From Neptunomonas qingdaonensis (lineage in GTDB: Bacteria; Pseudomonadota; Gammaproteobacteria; Pseudomonadales; Balneatricaceae): a stretch of 64,000 nucleotides of DNA. This document shows, piece after piece, positions 55,866 to 64,000 of the stretch. The stretch covers positions 372,001 to 436,000 of the forward strand of contig NZ_FOOU01000002.1 in assembly GCF_900113275.1 (NCBI RefSeq), given 5' to 3'. The position numbers and the translations under genes were made by a program. Each line of letters starts with the position of its first letter. The stretch's first letter is position 1. The notes beneath the pieces are model-generated. The model worked only from the letters and a program-made list of their open reading frames with translations. It ran no database searches and had not been told where the DNA came from.

Positions 55866-57004
55866 CTCATCACCATCTGTTTATGGCTATAGACAGACAT
55901 CAAAATACCAAAACCAGCCATTAGAGTAACTATAGACGTACCGCCATAACTAATCATAGGCAATGGCACTCCCACTACCGGTAATAACCCACTCACCATA
56001 CCAATATTAACGACCACATATACGAAAAAAGTTAACACGATACTACCGGCAACCAGTCGGCCAAAACTACCTGAAACCCGCGTCGCCATCCATAACCCAC
56101 GACCAATAATAAGAATATAAATAAACAGCAGCACCGCGACGCCTACAAAGCCTAACTCTTCAGCAATAACGGCAATAATAAAATCGGTATGGGATTCAGG
56201 CAAAAAGTCCAACTGCGACTGAGTTCCACCCAGCCAACCTTTACCCCAGACTCCCCCTGATCCTATGGCCGTTTTTGATTGAATGATATTCCAACCGGAC
56301 CCAAGCGGATCACTTTCCGGGTCCATAAATGTTAGCACCCGTTGTCGCTGGTAATCCTTCATCACCATCCATAAACCAGGCAATGCTGCAGCGGCTATAC
56401 CTAATGCACCTAAAATATAACGCCAGCGAATGCCAGAAAAAAGCAGGACAAACACACCGGAAGCGGCAATCAACAGAGAGGTCCCTAAATCCGGCTGCTT
56501 CATGATCAAAACCGTCGGCATACCTATAAGAACAAGGCTGACCAGCGAGTGTTTAAAACTCGGAGGTAGCGACCTTCCCGCCAGATAGCACGCCACCATA
56601 AGGGGCAATATGAGTTTCATAACCTCCGAAGGCTGAAACCGAAACCCCGGCAAAGCGATCCAGCGTTGCGCCCCTTTTGCTCCCACGCCAAAAAACATGA
56701 CCATCAAGAGAAGCACAACGCCTGCCGCATACACCCAGGGTGCCCAGCGGATCAGAATACGCGGGCTGAACTGCGCAAGTACGATCAGCACGGCAAAACC
56801 GGCACCAATACGAATCGCCTGCCTGATGACGTAATCAACATCTTGTCCTGAGGCGCTATACAGTACGAACAGTCCAAAACAGCACAATACAAACAGGAAA
56901 AACAGCATCCAGGCATCCAGATGTGTATAGCTCCACCAGCCTTTTTTACGGCGCAGATGATGCCCGGCTTCTGGCATGCTCCGTTCAAAGTCACGACTAT
57001 TCAT
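55862..57004 (-). CDS. rodA: Rod-shape peptidoglycan polymerase RodA
   Basis: SEDS glycosyltransferase for cell elongation, partner of PBP2. Ten TM segments; motifs LPMISYGGTSIVTLMAGFGI, EELGFVGVAVLL, and WNIIQSKTAIGSGGVWGKGW with the conserved Asp region QLDFLPESHTDF. 380 residues from ATG at 57004; a TTG at 57010 is an alternative. It overlaps mrdA by 8 nt. Confidence 0.96.
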   Translation of the reverse strand: MNSRDFERSMPEAGHHLRRKKGWWSYTHLDAWMLFFLFVLCCFGLFVLYSASGQDVDYVIRQAIRIGAGFAVLIVLAQFSPRILIRWAPWVYAAGVVLLLMVMFFGVGAKGAQRWIALPGFRFQPSEVMKLILPLMVACYLAGRSLPPSFKHSLVSLVLIGMPTVLIMKQPDLGTSLLIAASGVFVLLFSGIRWRYILGALGIAAAALPGLWMVMKDYQRQRVLTFMDPESDPLGSGWNIIQSKTAIGSGGVWGKGWLGGTQSQLDFLPESHTDFIIAVIAEELGFVGVAVLLFIYILIIGRGLWMATRVSGSFGRLVAGSIVLTFFVYVVVNIGMVSGLLPVVGVPLPMISYGGTSIVTLMAGFGILMSVYSHKQMVMR

Positions 57005-58913
57005 GCGCAATGCCTACCAGATCAGCGTCTTCAACTGATGGATCAATACCTAACAAATATGCATCCATCACTTTACGCGCCAGTGGTGCTGCCGTACTCG
57101 AACCTCCGCCACCATTTTCAACAATAACAGCCAAGGCGATTTTAGGCTTGTCCGCAGGCGCAAAGGCCAGAAAAAGTGCATGATCATGGAAACGTTTATC
57201 GAGCTTATCCCGGTCATAACGCTCATCTTGCTTGATGCCAACCACTTGCGCTGTGCCGGTTTTCCCGGCAATTTGATAAGGCGCATCCAATCCTATTTTA
57301 CGTGCAGTTCCGCGCGGGCCATGCACTACCTCAACCATATTTTCAACAATTATGTCCCAATACTCCGGGTGTTTAAGCTTTACATCTTCAGGGTAGGAAC
57401 GCGGATTCGGAAGTTCAGGCATCGCAATCTTTAACGCACCATTTTCATCCATGTTACGTACCCCTTTAAGAAGTCTGGGCTGCACCCATTTACCACGATT
57501 AGCCAGCACTGTGGCGGCGGTGGCAAGCTGTAATGGTGTTGTCAGCAAAAAACCCTGGCCAATACTTAAATTCAATGAATCTCCTGGATACCAGGGCAAC
57601 TTATACTTATTGCGCTTCCACTCCCGGGAAGGCAGAATACCGTTTAACGCCTCTGGCAAGTCCAGACTGGTAACCTGACCAAAACCAAAGCTGCCTAAAT
57701 AATCCGACATGGGATCAATGCCCATTCGGTAGCCTGCATCATAAAACCAGACATCGCAAGATTGCGCGAAAGCAAGCTTCATATCGACTTTGCCATGACC
57801 ACCACGTTTCCAATCGCGGTATTTTCGTCCACCGTGCGTTAGGGTATAAAAACCAGGATCCCAAACCGTATGTGTCGCCGATACGGTCTCCGAATCCACT
57901 GCCGCCAGGCCTATAATCGGCTTAATCGTTGAGGCAGGCGGGTAGCGGCCACGTAACGCCCGGTTGAATAGTGGCAGGTCTGGTGAATCACGTAATGCCG
58001 AATAGTCAGCTGTAGAGATGCCGGTAACGAAAAGGTTAGGATCATAACCAGGCGTCGATACCAACGCTATAATGCCACCTGTCTCAGGATCAATCGCAAC
58101 AATAGACGCTTTTTCTCCCTCCACCAGCTTTTCAGTAATCTGCTGTAATCTCAGATCAATAAATAGCTGCAGATCCTGGCCAGGTACCGGTTCAGTCCGC
58201 TCCAGTATACGCATTACCCGGCCGCGTGCATTGGTCTCAACTTTCTGCATTCCTACTGAACCATGCAGTATCGGCTCATAGAATTTCTCAATGCCTAGTT
58301 TGCCAATGTAATTAGTGCCTGCGTACGCTTTAGGATCAGTCTGCTGCAGCTCTTTTTCATTAATCCGCCCGACATACCCCATCGCATGCACCAGAGTTTC
58401 GCCATAAGGATAATAGCGTATCAAATCGGCTTCGACCTGAACGCCAGGCAGACGATGGTAATTGACGGCCAGTTTAGCAATTTCCTCTTCGGTAAGACGA
58501 AATCTGACCGGCACTGTTTCATAAGGACGACGGCGCTGACTCAGCCGTTTTTTGAAAGATTCGATATCTTTATCGCTGATATCAATAATATTTTGCAACG
58601 CTGAAAGGGTTGAATCGAGCTCTTTGCCGACCTCTTCTTTAAGCAGAGTAACACTGTAACTGGGGCGATTATCCGCCAACAAAATCCCACTTGTGTCATA
58701 TATAAGGCCGCGCGTAGGTGCAACCGGTTGCAGCTGCACGCGGTTCTGTTCCGACATGGCGGCAAAACGGTCATATTGAAGCACTTGCAGATAGTAGAGC
58801 CGCCCCAGCAGCACAGCGATCAGCAGCAGTACAATAATAAATGCAAGAAACGCCCGAAAAGAAAAGGTTCGGCCTTCCTGAGAATGGTCTTTTAAACGCT
58901 CAAATCGGGACAT
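56997..58913 (-). CDS. mrdA: Penicillin-binding protein 2
   Basis: Transpeptidase that cross-links elongating cell wall with RodA. N-terminal TM (FLAFIIVLLLIAVLLGRLYY), pedestal domain, then the transpeptidase with catalytic Ser328 in PPASTIKPI (E. coli Ser330), SCD-like motif FAQSCDVWFY and KTGTAQVVG. 638 residues. Its start is 2 nt before the rlmH stop, and the stop overlaps rodA. The rlmH-mrdA-rodA order is classical. Confidence 0.97.
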   Translation of the reverse strand: MSRFERLKDHSQEGRTFSFRAFLAFIIVLLLIAVLLGRLYYLQVLQYDRFAAMSEQNRVQLQPVAPTRGLIYDTSGILLADNRPSYSVTLLKEEVGKELDSTLSALQNIIDISDKDIESFKKRLSQRRRPYETVPVRFRLTEEEIAKLAVNYHRLPGVQVEADLIRYYPYGETLVHAMGYVGRINEKELQQTDPKAYAGTNYIGKLGIEKFYEPILHGSVGMQKVETNARGRVMRILERTEPVPGQDLQLFIDLRLQQITEKLVEGEKASIVAIDPETGGIIALVSTPGYDPNLFVTGISTADYSALRDSPDLPLFNRALRGRYPPASTIKPIIGLAAVDSETVSATHTVWDPGFYTLTHGGRKYRDWKRGGHGKVDMKLAFAQSCDVWFYDAGYRMGIDPMSDYLGSFGFGQVTSLDLPEALNGILPSREWKRNKYKLPWYPGDSLNLSIGQGFLLTTPLQLATAATVLANRGKWVQPRLLKGVRNMDENGALKIAMPELPNPRSYPEDVKLKHPEYWDIIVENMVEVVHGPRGTARKIGLDAPYQIAGKTGTAQVVGIKQDERYDRDKLDKRFHDHALFLAFAPADKPKIALAVIVENGGGGSSTAAPLARKVMDAYLLGIDPSVEDADLVGIAHE

Positions 58914-58915
58914 AG

Positions 58916-59383
58916 CTACTTATGATACGGGTGACCTTGAATAATTGTCCAAGCCCGGTAAACCTGCTCGGCAAGAATAACGCGCACTAAAGGATGAGGA
59001 AGGGTCAAACCCGACAAAGACCATTTCTGATCAGCCAGAGCGACACAACGAGGATCCAGACCATCAGGGCCACCGACTAATAAGGAAATATTACGACCAT
59101 CCATCTGCCACTCACTGACCTTATCAGCCAACTGCTCTGTCGACCATGAACGACCCTGCACTTCCAATGCGATAATGCGATCCCCTTTGGGAATCGCCGC
59201 CAACATAGCATCACCTTCCTGACGAATCGCACGCGCCATATCGGCCCCTTTACCACGGTGCCCCAAAGGTAGCTCAATCAATTCCAGCGTCATTTCATGA
59301 GGGAGGCGTTTGCTGTATTCGTGGAAACCTGTCGTTACCCAATCAGGCATTTTTCCACCCACAGCCAGCAACCGAATCTTCAT
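58916..59383 (-). CDS. rlmH: 23S rRNA pseudouridine-1915 N3-methyltransferase
   Basis: SPOUT methyltransferase acting on the assembled ribosome. Opening [20 protein letters not shown], then [23 protein letters not shown] knot [13 protein letters not shown] and the C-terminal [20 protein letters not shown]. 155 residues, same as E. coli. The ATG overlaps the rsfS stop by 4 nt. Confidence 0.97.
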   Translation of the reverse strand: MKIRLLAVGGKMPDWVTTGFHEYSKRLPHEMTLELIELPLGHRGKGADMARAIRQEGDAMLAAIPKGDRIIALEVQGRSWSTEQLADKVSEWQMDGRNISLLVGGPDGLDPRCVALADQKWSLSGLTLPHPLVRVILAEQVYRAWTIIQGHPYHK

Positions 59384-59757
59384 CCTTTCAGAACACTCAC
59401 ATTTGCCTCAGCTGTCTCATCGTCCAATGGATCAAAACGCCATAAACGCTCTAAATCGTAATAGCTTCTGGCATCCGGCATCATGATATGGACGACCAAT
59501 TCACCCAAATCAACCAATACCCAATCACCATCACTCTGCCCTTCTGTGCCAAGGGGTTCGACACCCGCCTGCTTCACTTTGTCAGATACTGCCTGAGCTA
59601 ATGACACTACGTGCCGCTTTGATGTTCCACTGGCGATCAGCATGAAATCTGTAATACTCGATTTACCACGCACATCAATCACATCGATATCCCGCGCTTT
59701 CACATCATCAAGCGCTTCACGTACTAGTGCAATAAGTTGCTCAGTTTGCATCGACAA
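59380..59757 (-). CDS. rsfS: Ribosome silencing factor RsfS
   Basis: Binds L14 and blocks subunit joining when nutrients are low. [60 protein letters not shown] are the family blocks. 125 residues; the C-terminus carries a tail of about 20 residues beyond the E. coli protein (105). It starts directly after the nadD stop. Confidence 0.96.
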   Translation of the reverse strand: MSMQTEQLIALVREALDDVKARDIDVIDVRGKSSITDFMLIASGTSKRHVVSLAQAVSDKVKQAGVEPLGTEGQSDGDWVLVDLGELVVHIMMPDARSYYDLERLWRFDPLDDETAEANVSVLKG

Positions 59758-60474
59758 TTAACTATCCTTTTTTGAAAAATAAAGTTTATGTTCTTGTATA
59801 AAATTCCAGACGCCATCCGGTAACAGATACCGGGGGGACTGTCCGTTAGCAATCAGTTCACGGATATAGGTGGCTGAAATACTCAACGGTGTTAACTCGT
59901 GAACCAGAATGGAGCCTGCTGACTGTGTCAGGATATCACTTTTTCGCTCAACCTGATGCTTTGCCAACAACTGCTTTAAGACCTGATTCGGTTTAAAATG
60001 GTAACCGGGGCGTGCCACAACAATGATATGACAATATTCAAGGTACTCATCAAAGCGAAACCATTGATCAAATGACAGAAAAGAATCCATTCCCACTACC
60101 ATACAGACCGGCTTTGCCAGACCAAGTTCCTTACGTAACATTTCCAATGTGTAAATTGTGAATGATGGCCGATCAGACATAATCTCCCGGGGATCACAAC
60201 GCAAGGCACTTTCACCGTCAATGGCTTGCTCTACCATGGCTAAACGGGCTTTCGCTGTAGACCCTGGCGTTTCGCGGTGTACTGGCACATTGGCAGGCAT
60301 CAGATAAACATGCCCGACACTCAACCATTGCTGTATTTCCAGTGCCGTTCTGAGGTGCCCGAAATGGATGGGGTCAAAAGTCCCACCCATGAACACATGC
60401 GCACTGTTGGCGTGCTCGTCTGAAGAACTACCTAAAGAGCTGCCTACAGAGTTATTTGCGTGTATGACCGTCAC
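59758..60474 (-). CDS. nadD: Nicotinate-nucleotide adenylyltransferase
   Basis: NAD synthesis enzyme. Nucleotide motif [32 protein letters not shown] and the C-terminal [20 protein letters not shown]. 238 residues. Oddity: about 27 residues rich in Ser, Asn and Gly ([20 protein letters not shown]) precede the usual start of the domain, and the only usable start is GTG at 60474, overlapping proA by 23 nt. Alternative starts nearer the domain have no ribosome-binding site. Confidence 0.94.
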   Translation of the reverse strand: MTVIHANNSVGSSLGSSSDEHANSAHVFMGGTFDPIHFGHLRTALEIQQWLSVGHVYLMPANVPVHRETPGSTAKARLAMVEQAIDGESALRCDPREIMSDRPSFTIYTLEMLRKELGLAKPVCMVVGMDSFLSFDQWFRFDEYLEYCHIIVVARPGYHFKPNQVLKQLLAKHQVERKSDILTQSAGSILVHELTPLSISATYIRELIANGQSPRYLLPDGVWNFIQEHKLYFSKKDS

Positions 60475-61708
60475 CCAGCACTACGTATTTCTGAGAAGTT
60501 AATCCCTCAAGCCCGACAGGACCACGCGCATGGATTTTATCGGTCGAAATACCTATCTCCGCACCTAGTCCATACTCAAAGCCATCGGCAAAGCGTGTAG
60601 ACGCGTTAACAATGACAGAGCTTGAATCAACTTCACGCAGAAAACGGCGCGACAATGTATAGTTTTCTGTCACGATGGCATCCGTATGGTGAGATCCATA
60701 ATGATTAATATGCTTAATCGCGGCGTCAATATCAGCAACAACCTTAATCGACAATACCGGTGCCAAATACTCGGTAGACCAATCCGCTTCTGTCGCTTCT
60801 TTTATAGCAGGTACCAGTGTTCGTGTTTGCGCACAACCACGTAACTCAACGCCTGCCGCCTTAAAACGATCAACTAAATCACCCAGCACCTCTTCAGCAA
60901 CACCTTCATGAACCAGTAAGGTTTCCATCGTATTGCAGGTGCCGTAACGGTGAGTTTTAGCATTGAGCGCTATATTAACCGCTTTAGCTCTATCTGCCTG
61001 CAGGTCTATAAATACGTGGCAAATGCCATCAAGATGCTTAATCACCGGTACTTTGGCGTCACGACTGATACGTTCTATCAGACCCTTCCCCCCACGCGGC
61101 ACGATCACATCGACATATTCCGGCATGGTAATTAATTTGCCTACCGCCTCCCGATCCGTTGTTTCAACAACCTGCACAGCCTCAGCAGGCAGTCCAGCCG
61201 CCGTTAAACCAGTACGGATACAGGCAGCCACGGCCTGGTTAGAATGAATCGCTTCTGAGCCACCACGCAAAATAGTCGCATTGCCTGATTTAAGACACAA
61301 ACTGGCAGCTTCAACCGTCACATTCGGACGGGATTCATAAATAATGCCGATAACACCCAGTGGCACACGCATTTTGCCTACCTGAATACCGGAAGGGCGG
61401 TAATTCATATCGGTAATACTGCCAACAGGATCAGGCAGTGCCACCACCTGGCGTAAGCCTTCAATCATGCCATCGATGGTTTTATTACCCATCTCCAGCC
61501 TGTCCAGCATGGCTGCATCCAAGCCATTCTGACGAGCATTTTCCAGATCTTTTCTATTCGCGTCTATTAGCTCAGCGCGATTAGCATCAAGCGCTGCAGC
61601 CATACCCAGTAACGCTTTATTTTTGATGCCCGTATCTGCACGCGCCACCAATCGGGATGCTTCTCTGGCCTTTTGTCCTAACATGTTCATATATAGTTCG
61701 ACGTTCAT
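60452..61708 (-). CDS. proA: Gamma-glutamyl phosphate reductase
   Basis: Second enzyme of proline synthesis. Rossmann and catalytic blocks: [20 protein letters not shown], catalytic Cys in [50 protein letters not shown]. 418 residues from the ATG at 61708, with GGAAGGG about 6 nt upstream; a GTG at 61711 is too close. First gene of the long leftward cell-wall block. proB is not here. Confidence 0.96.
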   Translation of the reverse strand: MNVELYMNMLGQKAREASRLVARADTGIKNKALLGMAAALDANRAELIDANRKDLENARQNGLDAAMLDRLEMGNKTIDGMIEGLRQVVALPDPVGSITDMNYRPSGIQVGKMRVPLGVIGIIYESRPNVTVEAASLCLKSGNATILRGGSEAIHSNQAVAACIRTGLTAAGLPAEAVQVVETTDREAVGKLITMPEYVDVIVPRGGKGLIERISRDAKVPVIKHLDGICHVFIDLQADRAKAVNIALNAKTHRYGTCNTMETLLVHEGVAEEVLGDLVDRFKAAGVELRGCAQTRTLVPAIKEATEADWSTEYLAPVLSIKVVADIDAAIKHINHYGSHHTDAIVTENYTLSRRFLREVDSSSVIVNASTRFADGFEYGLGAEIGISTDKIHARGPVGLEGLTSQKYVVLGDGHTRK

Positions 61709-61866
61709 CACTTACCCTTCCGCGTTCACGTAACCTATAATTATACAATGCTATTATTGCCGGGTCATGAACTGCTTTATATGAGTGACCATAAAGACCA
61801 CTAACTGATATCATCGATCCACATTTTAATGTGGCAACGACCTTAATACGGACACATACCAGTCAA

Positions 61867-63510
61867 ATGCAATTCATCCTGAAAAAACCGCACTACCGAT
61901 TAATATTTGCCACGGCACTGGTAATGCTATCAGGCTGGATTATTAGCGCATCTTACCTTTATCTGGTGACTGACAGTATCGCCAAAAACGAAGCACAGAT
62001 AACTGCACGGCACACTGCCCGCCAAGCCGCGATTACTATCCAGCCTTACCTTCTGGCTGAAGATATCATTAGCCTGAACTTTTACCTGAATAACCTCACA
62101 GAAGCCCGCTTAGTTAATGGCGTCGCCATCTACAACAAACAATCCAAACTCATTGCCAGGGCAGGTGAAAACAACGGGACTGAGCAACAAGTCATCCTCG
62201 GCAATCAACAAACACCTACCGGAACATTAAAGCTCTATAGCAACCATGAAGCACAGAAAGACATGCTGTCCGGCCTGTTATGGCAAGTATCCATTCTCTC
62301 TTTAATCACATTATTGGCGACATTAGTGACATTATGGTTAGCGTTAAAACCATTAAAAATCAGCTCAGATGAGCCCGAAGGCACTGAAAAGCAAAACGAT
62401 GCTCTTACAGCAGAAACAGCATCAGAAGCAGTAACAGAAGTTCACAACGAAGAGGAATCGACTCAAAACACAGTTTCTGACTCATTTACTCAAACCTTAG
62501 AAGCAGCGCTGGAAGACACGCCAGGCAAGATCCCACCGATACTGGAGGTAGACAGCAGCAACAATCCCAGCGCCACCCGCCCGGAAGAAGCGTTAGACGA
62601 GAACAACTCAGACACCCTAAAGACTCATCAACTTCATGATTCATCGTCAGACGAAACGCTCAACGATGACGAATTGGTGAATTTACTAAGACCCGATACG
62701 ACTCAGCGTATGCCGCACTTTACTCCCTCGCCCATGCAGCCCGATGATGATGAAGTGCAACCCCGACAACCACAGCGTGAAGCAACCTATGAACTGGAAG
62801 AGCACCAACAAAGCACGTCTCAGGCAGCCCCGGCTTCTGCAAAGCCCAACCCCTTGCGCGCTCATGAGCGCACTGAAGAACAGCTTGATCTTTACAGCCT
62901 GGAGCACCAGTTAGAACTATCACTGCAACCACAGGATGCCGCCTACCTGTTTTATATCGATGCCACAACAGGCCATGCGGATTACGTGGAACCAGAAGAA
63001 CATAATTATTTACTGCAAACATACGAAAAACTGATCAAAAAAGTAGCCGCTATCTATGGCGGTGCCGTTTCTATCGACGCCAGTGGAGATCTGCAACTAT
63101 TCTTTGATGATCAGGATGAAGAAGATGGTCATGGTGTACATGCGCTATGCGCTGCAAAACTCTTCACCCTGCTGTACAGAGCATTCAATCAGGCACGCAT
63201 CAAATCGTTTAAGCCTGTCCTTAATCTCCACATGGCTATTGTTCGTGGCAACCGGGCAAAGTTTAATTTAATTAAAGAAGAGGCGTTATTCCTGACACGT
63301 ACCACGCAGAGCAATGAGCTGATAAGCCACACAGCGTTAACCGAAGCACGCCAACTGAAAGCAACGCTGCTATCCAGCGCTGATGTGCGCCGGGAAGATG
63401 AAGATAAAGTATTAATTCTTTCGTTAACGGCTTCCTATCAGGCTTTGCTTAACAAACAAGCAACTCATCTGCTCAGCAAGCCTGTCAAAGAAACAACAGC
63501 AGATCATTGA
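61867..63510 (+). CDS. Two-TM AhpA/YtjB-like protein with cyclase-like C-terminal domain
   Basis: 547 residues. TM1 at about 10-34, a periplasmic domain of ~100 residues, TM2 at about 140-167 (SGLLWQVSILSLITLLATLV), which together look like the AhpA/YtjB (SMP) module; then a long acidic, low-complexity linker (170-350) and a C-terminal domain resembling a class III cyclase homology domain: Asp365 (FYIDATTG), Asp408 (DASGDLQLFFDD), both positions of the metal aspartates (43 residues apart), and Arg478 (LFLTRTT); the usual Asn four residues earlier is Leu. GTG at 61831 is an alternative start. 3' end overlaps parC by 7 nt. Confidence 0.6.
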   Translation: MQFILKKPHYRLIFATALVMLSGWIISASYLYLVTDSIAKNEAQITARHTARQAAITIQPYLLAEDIISLNFYLNNLTEARLVNGVAIYNKQSKLIARAGENNGTEQQVILGNQQTPTGTLKLYSNHEAQKDMLSGLLWQVSILSLITLLATLVTLWLALKPLKISSDEPEGTEKQNDALTAETASEAVTEVHNEEESTQNTVSDSFTQTLEAALEDTPGKIPPILEVDSSNNPSATRPEEALDENNSDTLKTHQLHDSSSDETLNDDELVNLLRPDTTQRMPHFTPSPMQPDDDEVQPRQPQREATYELEEHQQSTSQAAPASAKPNPLRAHERTEEQLDLYSLEHQLELSLQPQDAAYLFYIDATTGHADYVEPEEHNYLLQTYEKLIKKVAAIYGGAVSIDASGDLQLFFDDQDEEDGHGVHALCAAKLFTLLYRAFNQARIKSFKPVLNLHMAIVRGNRAKFNLIKEEALFLTRTTQSNELISHTALTEARQLKATLLSSADVRREDEDKVLILSLTASYQALLNKQATHLLSKPVKETTADH

Positions 63511-64000
63511 TCTGCTGTCTCACTCTTAGTACTCATCACTTCAAGCTTATCGACACGCTGATACCCACGCGGCAACTTATTACCACGGCGCCCCCGCTCA
63601 CCCCGATAATGCTCCAGATCAGAGGGCTTCAGCTTCAGGTGCTGTCGACCCGCATGCACCTGCAACGTGGCATCAGGCATAAAGATGGCCACATCACAAA
63701 CGACCTCTTCCCGTGTTGCCGCCCGTACAGAAGGGATGTTTATAATTTTATTACCTTTTCCTCGTGCCAGCTCTGGCAACTCAGATACAGGGAATACCAA
63801 TAAACGCCCCTCACTCGTGATAGCCGCTAATAATGCCTGCGCCATATCGTCAACCTTGACAGGATCCAGCACGTGCGCATTTTTCGGCAAAGTCAGTGCC
63901 GCTTTACCATTCTTGGTTTTACTCGACAGGTCAGCAATAGAGGTAATAAATCCATATCCGGCATCGGATGCCAATAATATTTTATCATCATCTTTACCGG
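63504..64000 (-). CDS. parC: DNA topoisomerase IV subunit A (partial, C-terminal part)
   Basis: Type II topoisomerase that decatenates chromosomes. The visible frame enters from the right edge (GKDDDKILLASDAGYGFITS) and holds the C-terminal beta-pinwheel blades: NGKAALTLPKNAHVLDPVKV, ITSEGRLLVFPVSELPELAR, GKGNKIINIPS. The blades and spacing fit ParC rather than GyrA (no GyrA box in the visible part). About 165 codons present; the N-terminal catalytic region is outside. Neighbouring a two-TM AhpA-like gene is common near parC in pseudomonads. Confidence 0.9.
   Translation of the reverse strand, partial: GKDDDKILLASDAGYGFITSIADLSSKTKNGKAALTLPKNAHVLDPVKVDDMAQALLAAITSEGRLLVFPVSELPELARGKGNKIINIPSVRAATREEVVCDVAIFMPDATLQVHAGRQHLKLKPSDLEHYRGERGRRGNKLPRGYQRVDKLEVMSTKSETADQ

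Overview
The window is a dense stretch of chromosome from a marine-type gammaproteobacterium, most likely in or near the Oceanospirillales/Pseudomonadales. Grounds for this are the gene order (rpsB-tsf facing map-glnD; the proA-nadD-rsfS-rlmH-mrdA-rodA-mltB-rlpA-dacA cell-wall block; miaB-ybeZ-ybeY-ybeX-lnt; leuS-lptE-holA), a FabY-type ketoacyl synthase, the FlgO/FlgP/FlgT H-ring genes of Vibrio-like flagella, a RegB/RegA redox two-component pair and an Anbu peptidase. No phage, plasmid, IS element, CRISPR array, rRNA or tRNA was seen. The strain is not identified.

Layout. 1-5710: translation factors (tsf partial, rpsB), map, glnD and a DUF1244 gene. 5816-8328: flagellar H-ring proteins flgO-flgP facing flgT, with a 66-bp tandem duplication at the end of flgP. 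8395-12012: zapB, an OmpA lipoprotein, fabY and a small lipoprotein. 12056-17400: tatD, prfC, regBA and a CbiM-like membrane protein. 18000-24547: an Lrp-type regulator facing one leuA (long class), a response-regulator diguanylate cyclase, then rimI, a HolD-like gene and a second leuA of the E. coli class; upstream of this second leuA is a leucine-rich leader ORF that looks like an attenuator. 24548-28518: MalY-type C-S lyase and the EF-P module (epmA, efp, epmB). 28660-34908: lipoprotein, DUF1820, miaB-ybeZYX-lnt. 34880-37214: trpR-trpE-trpG, reading leftward from a promoter that overlaps a TrpR operator and lies almost on the start codon. 37380-40516: accessory-looking genes (PEP-CTERM protein, PqqD-like small protein, MOSC protein, orphan Anbu). 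40847-49642: RhlE helicase, long-form purC, DUF4124 protein, zinc-ribbon protein, leuS-lptE-holA, OsmC. 49846-61708: lipA-lipB-ybeD, dat, then the cell-elongation and cell-wall block. 61867-64000: a two-TM protein with a cyclase-like C-terminal domain, convergent with parC (partial).

How the parts fit together. Most genes are housekeeping. The regulated modules stand out: tryptophan feedback on trpREG, two isopropylmalate synthases with apparently different controls (Lrp-linked versus leader-peptide attenuation), and a quinone/cysteine redox sensor pair. Intergenic regions carry an unusual number of short tandem repeats (12, 14, 14, 5 bp and degenerate), and two protein genes contain in-frame repeat expansions at their ends.

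I found no clearly new multi-gene system. The best leads are the cyclase-like membrane protein, the leucine leader/attenuator, the near-leaderless trpR operon, the duplicated 3' end of flgP with an in-frame amber codon, and the orphan Anbu.
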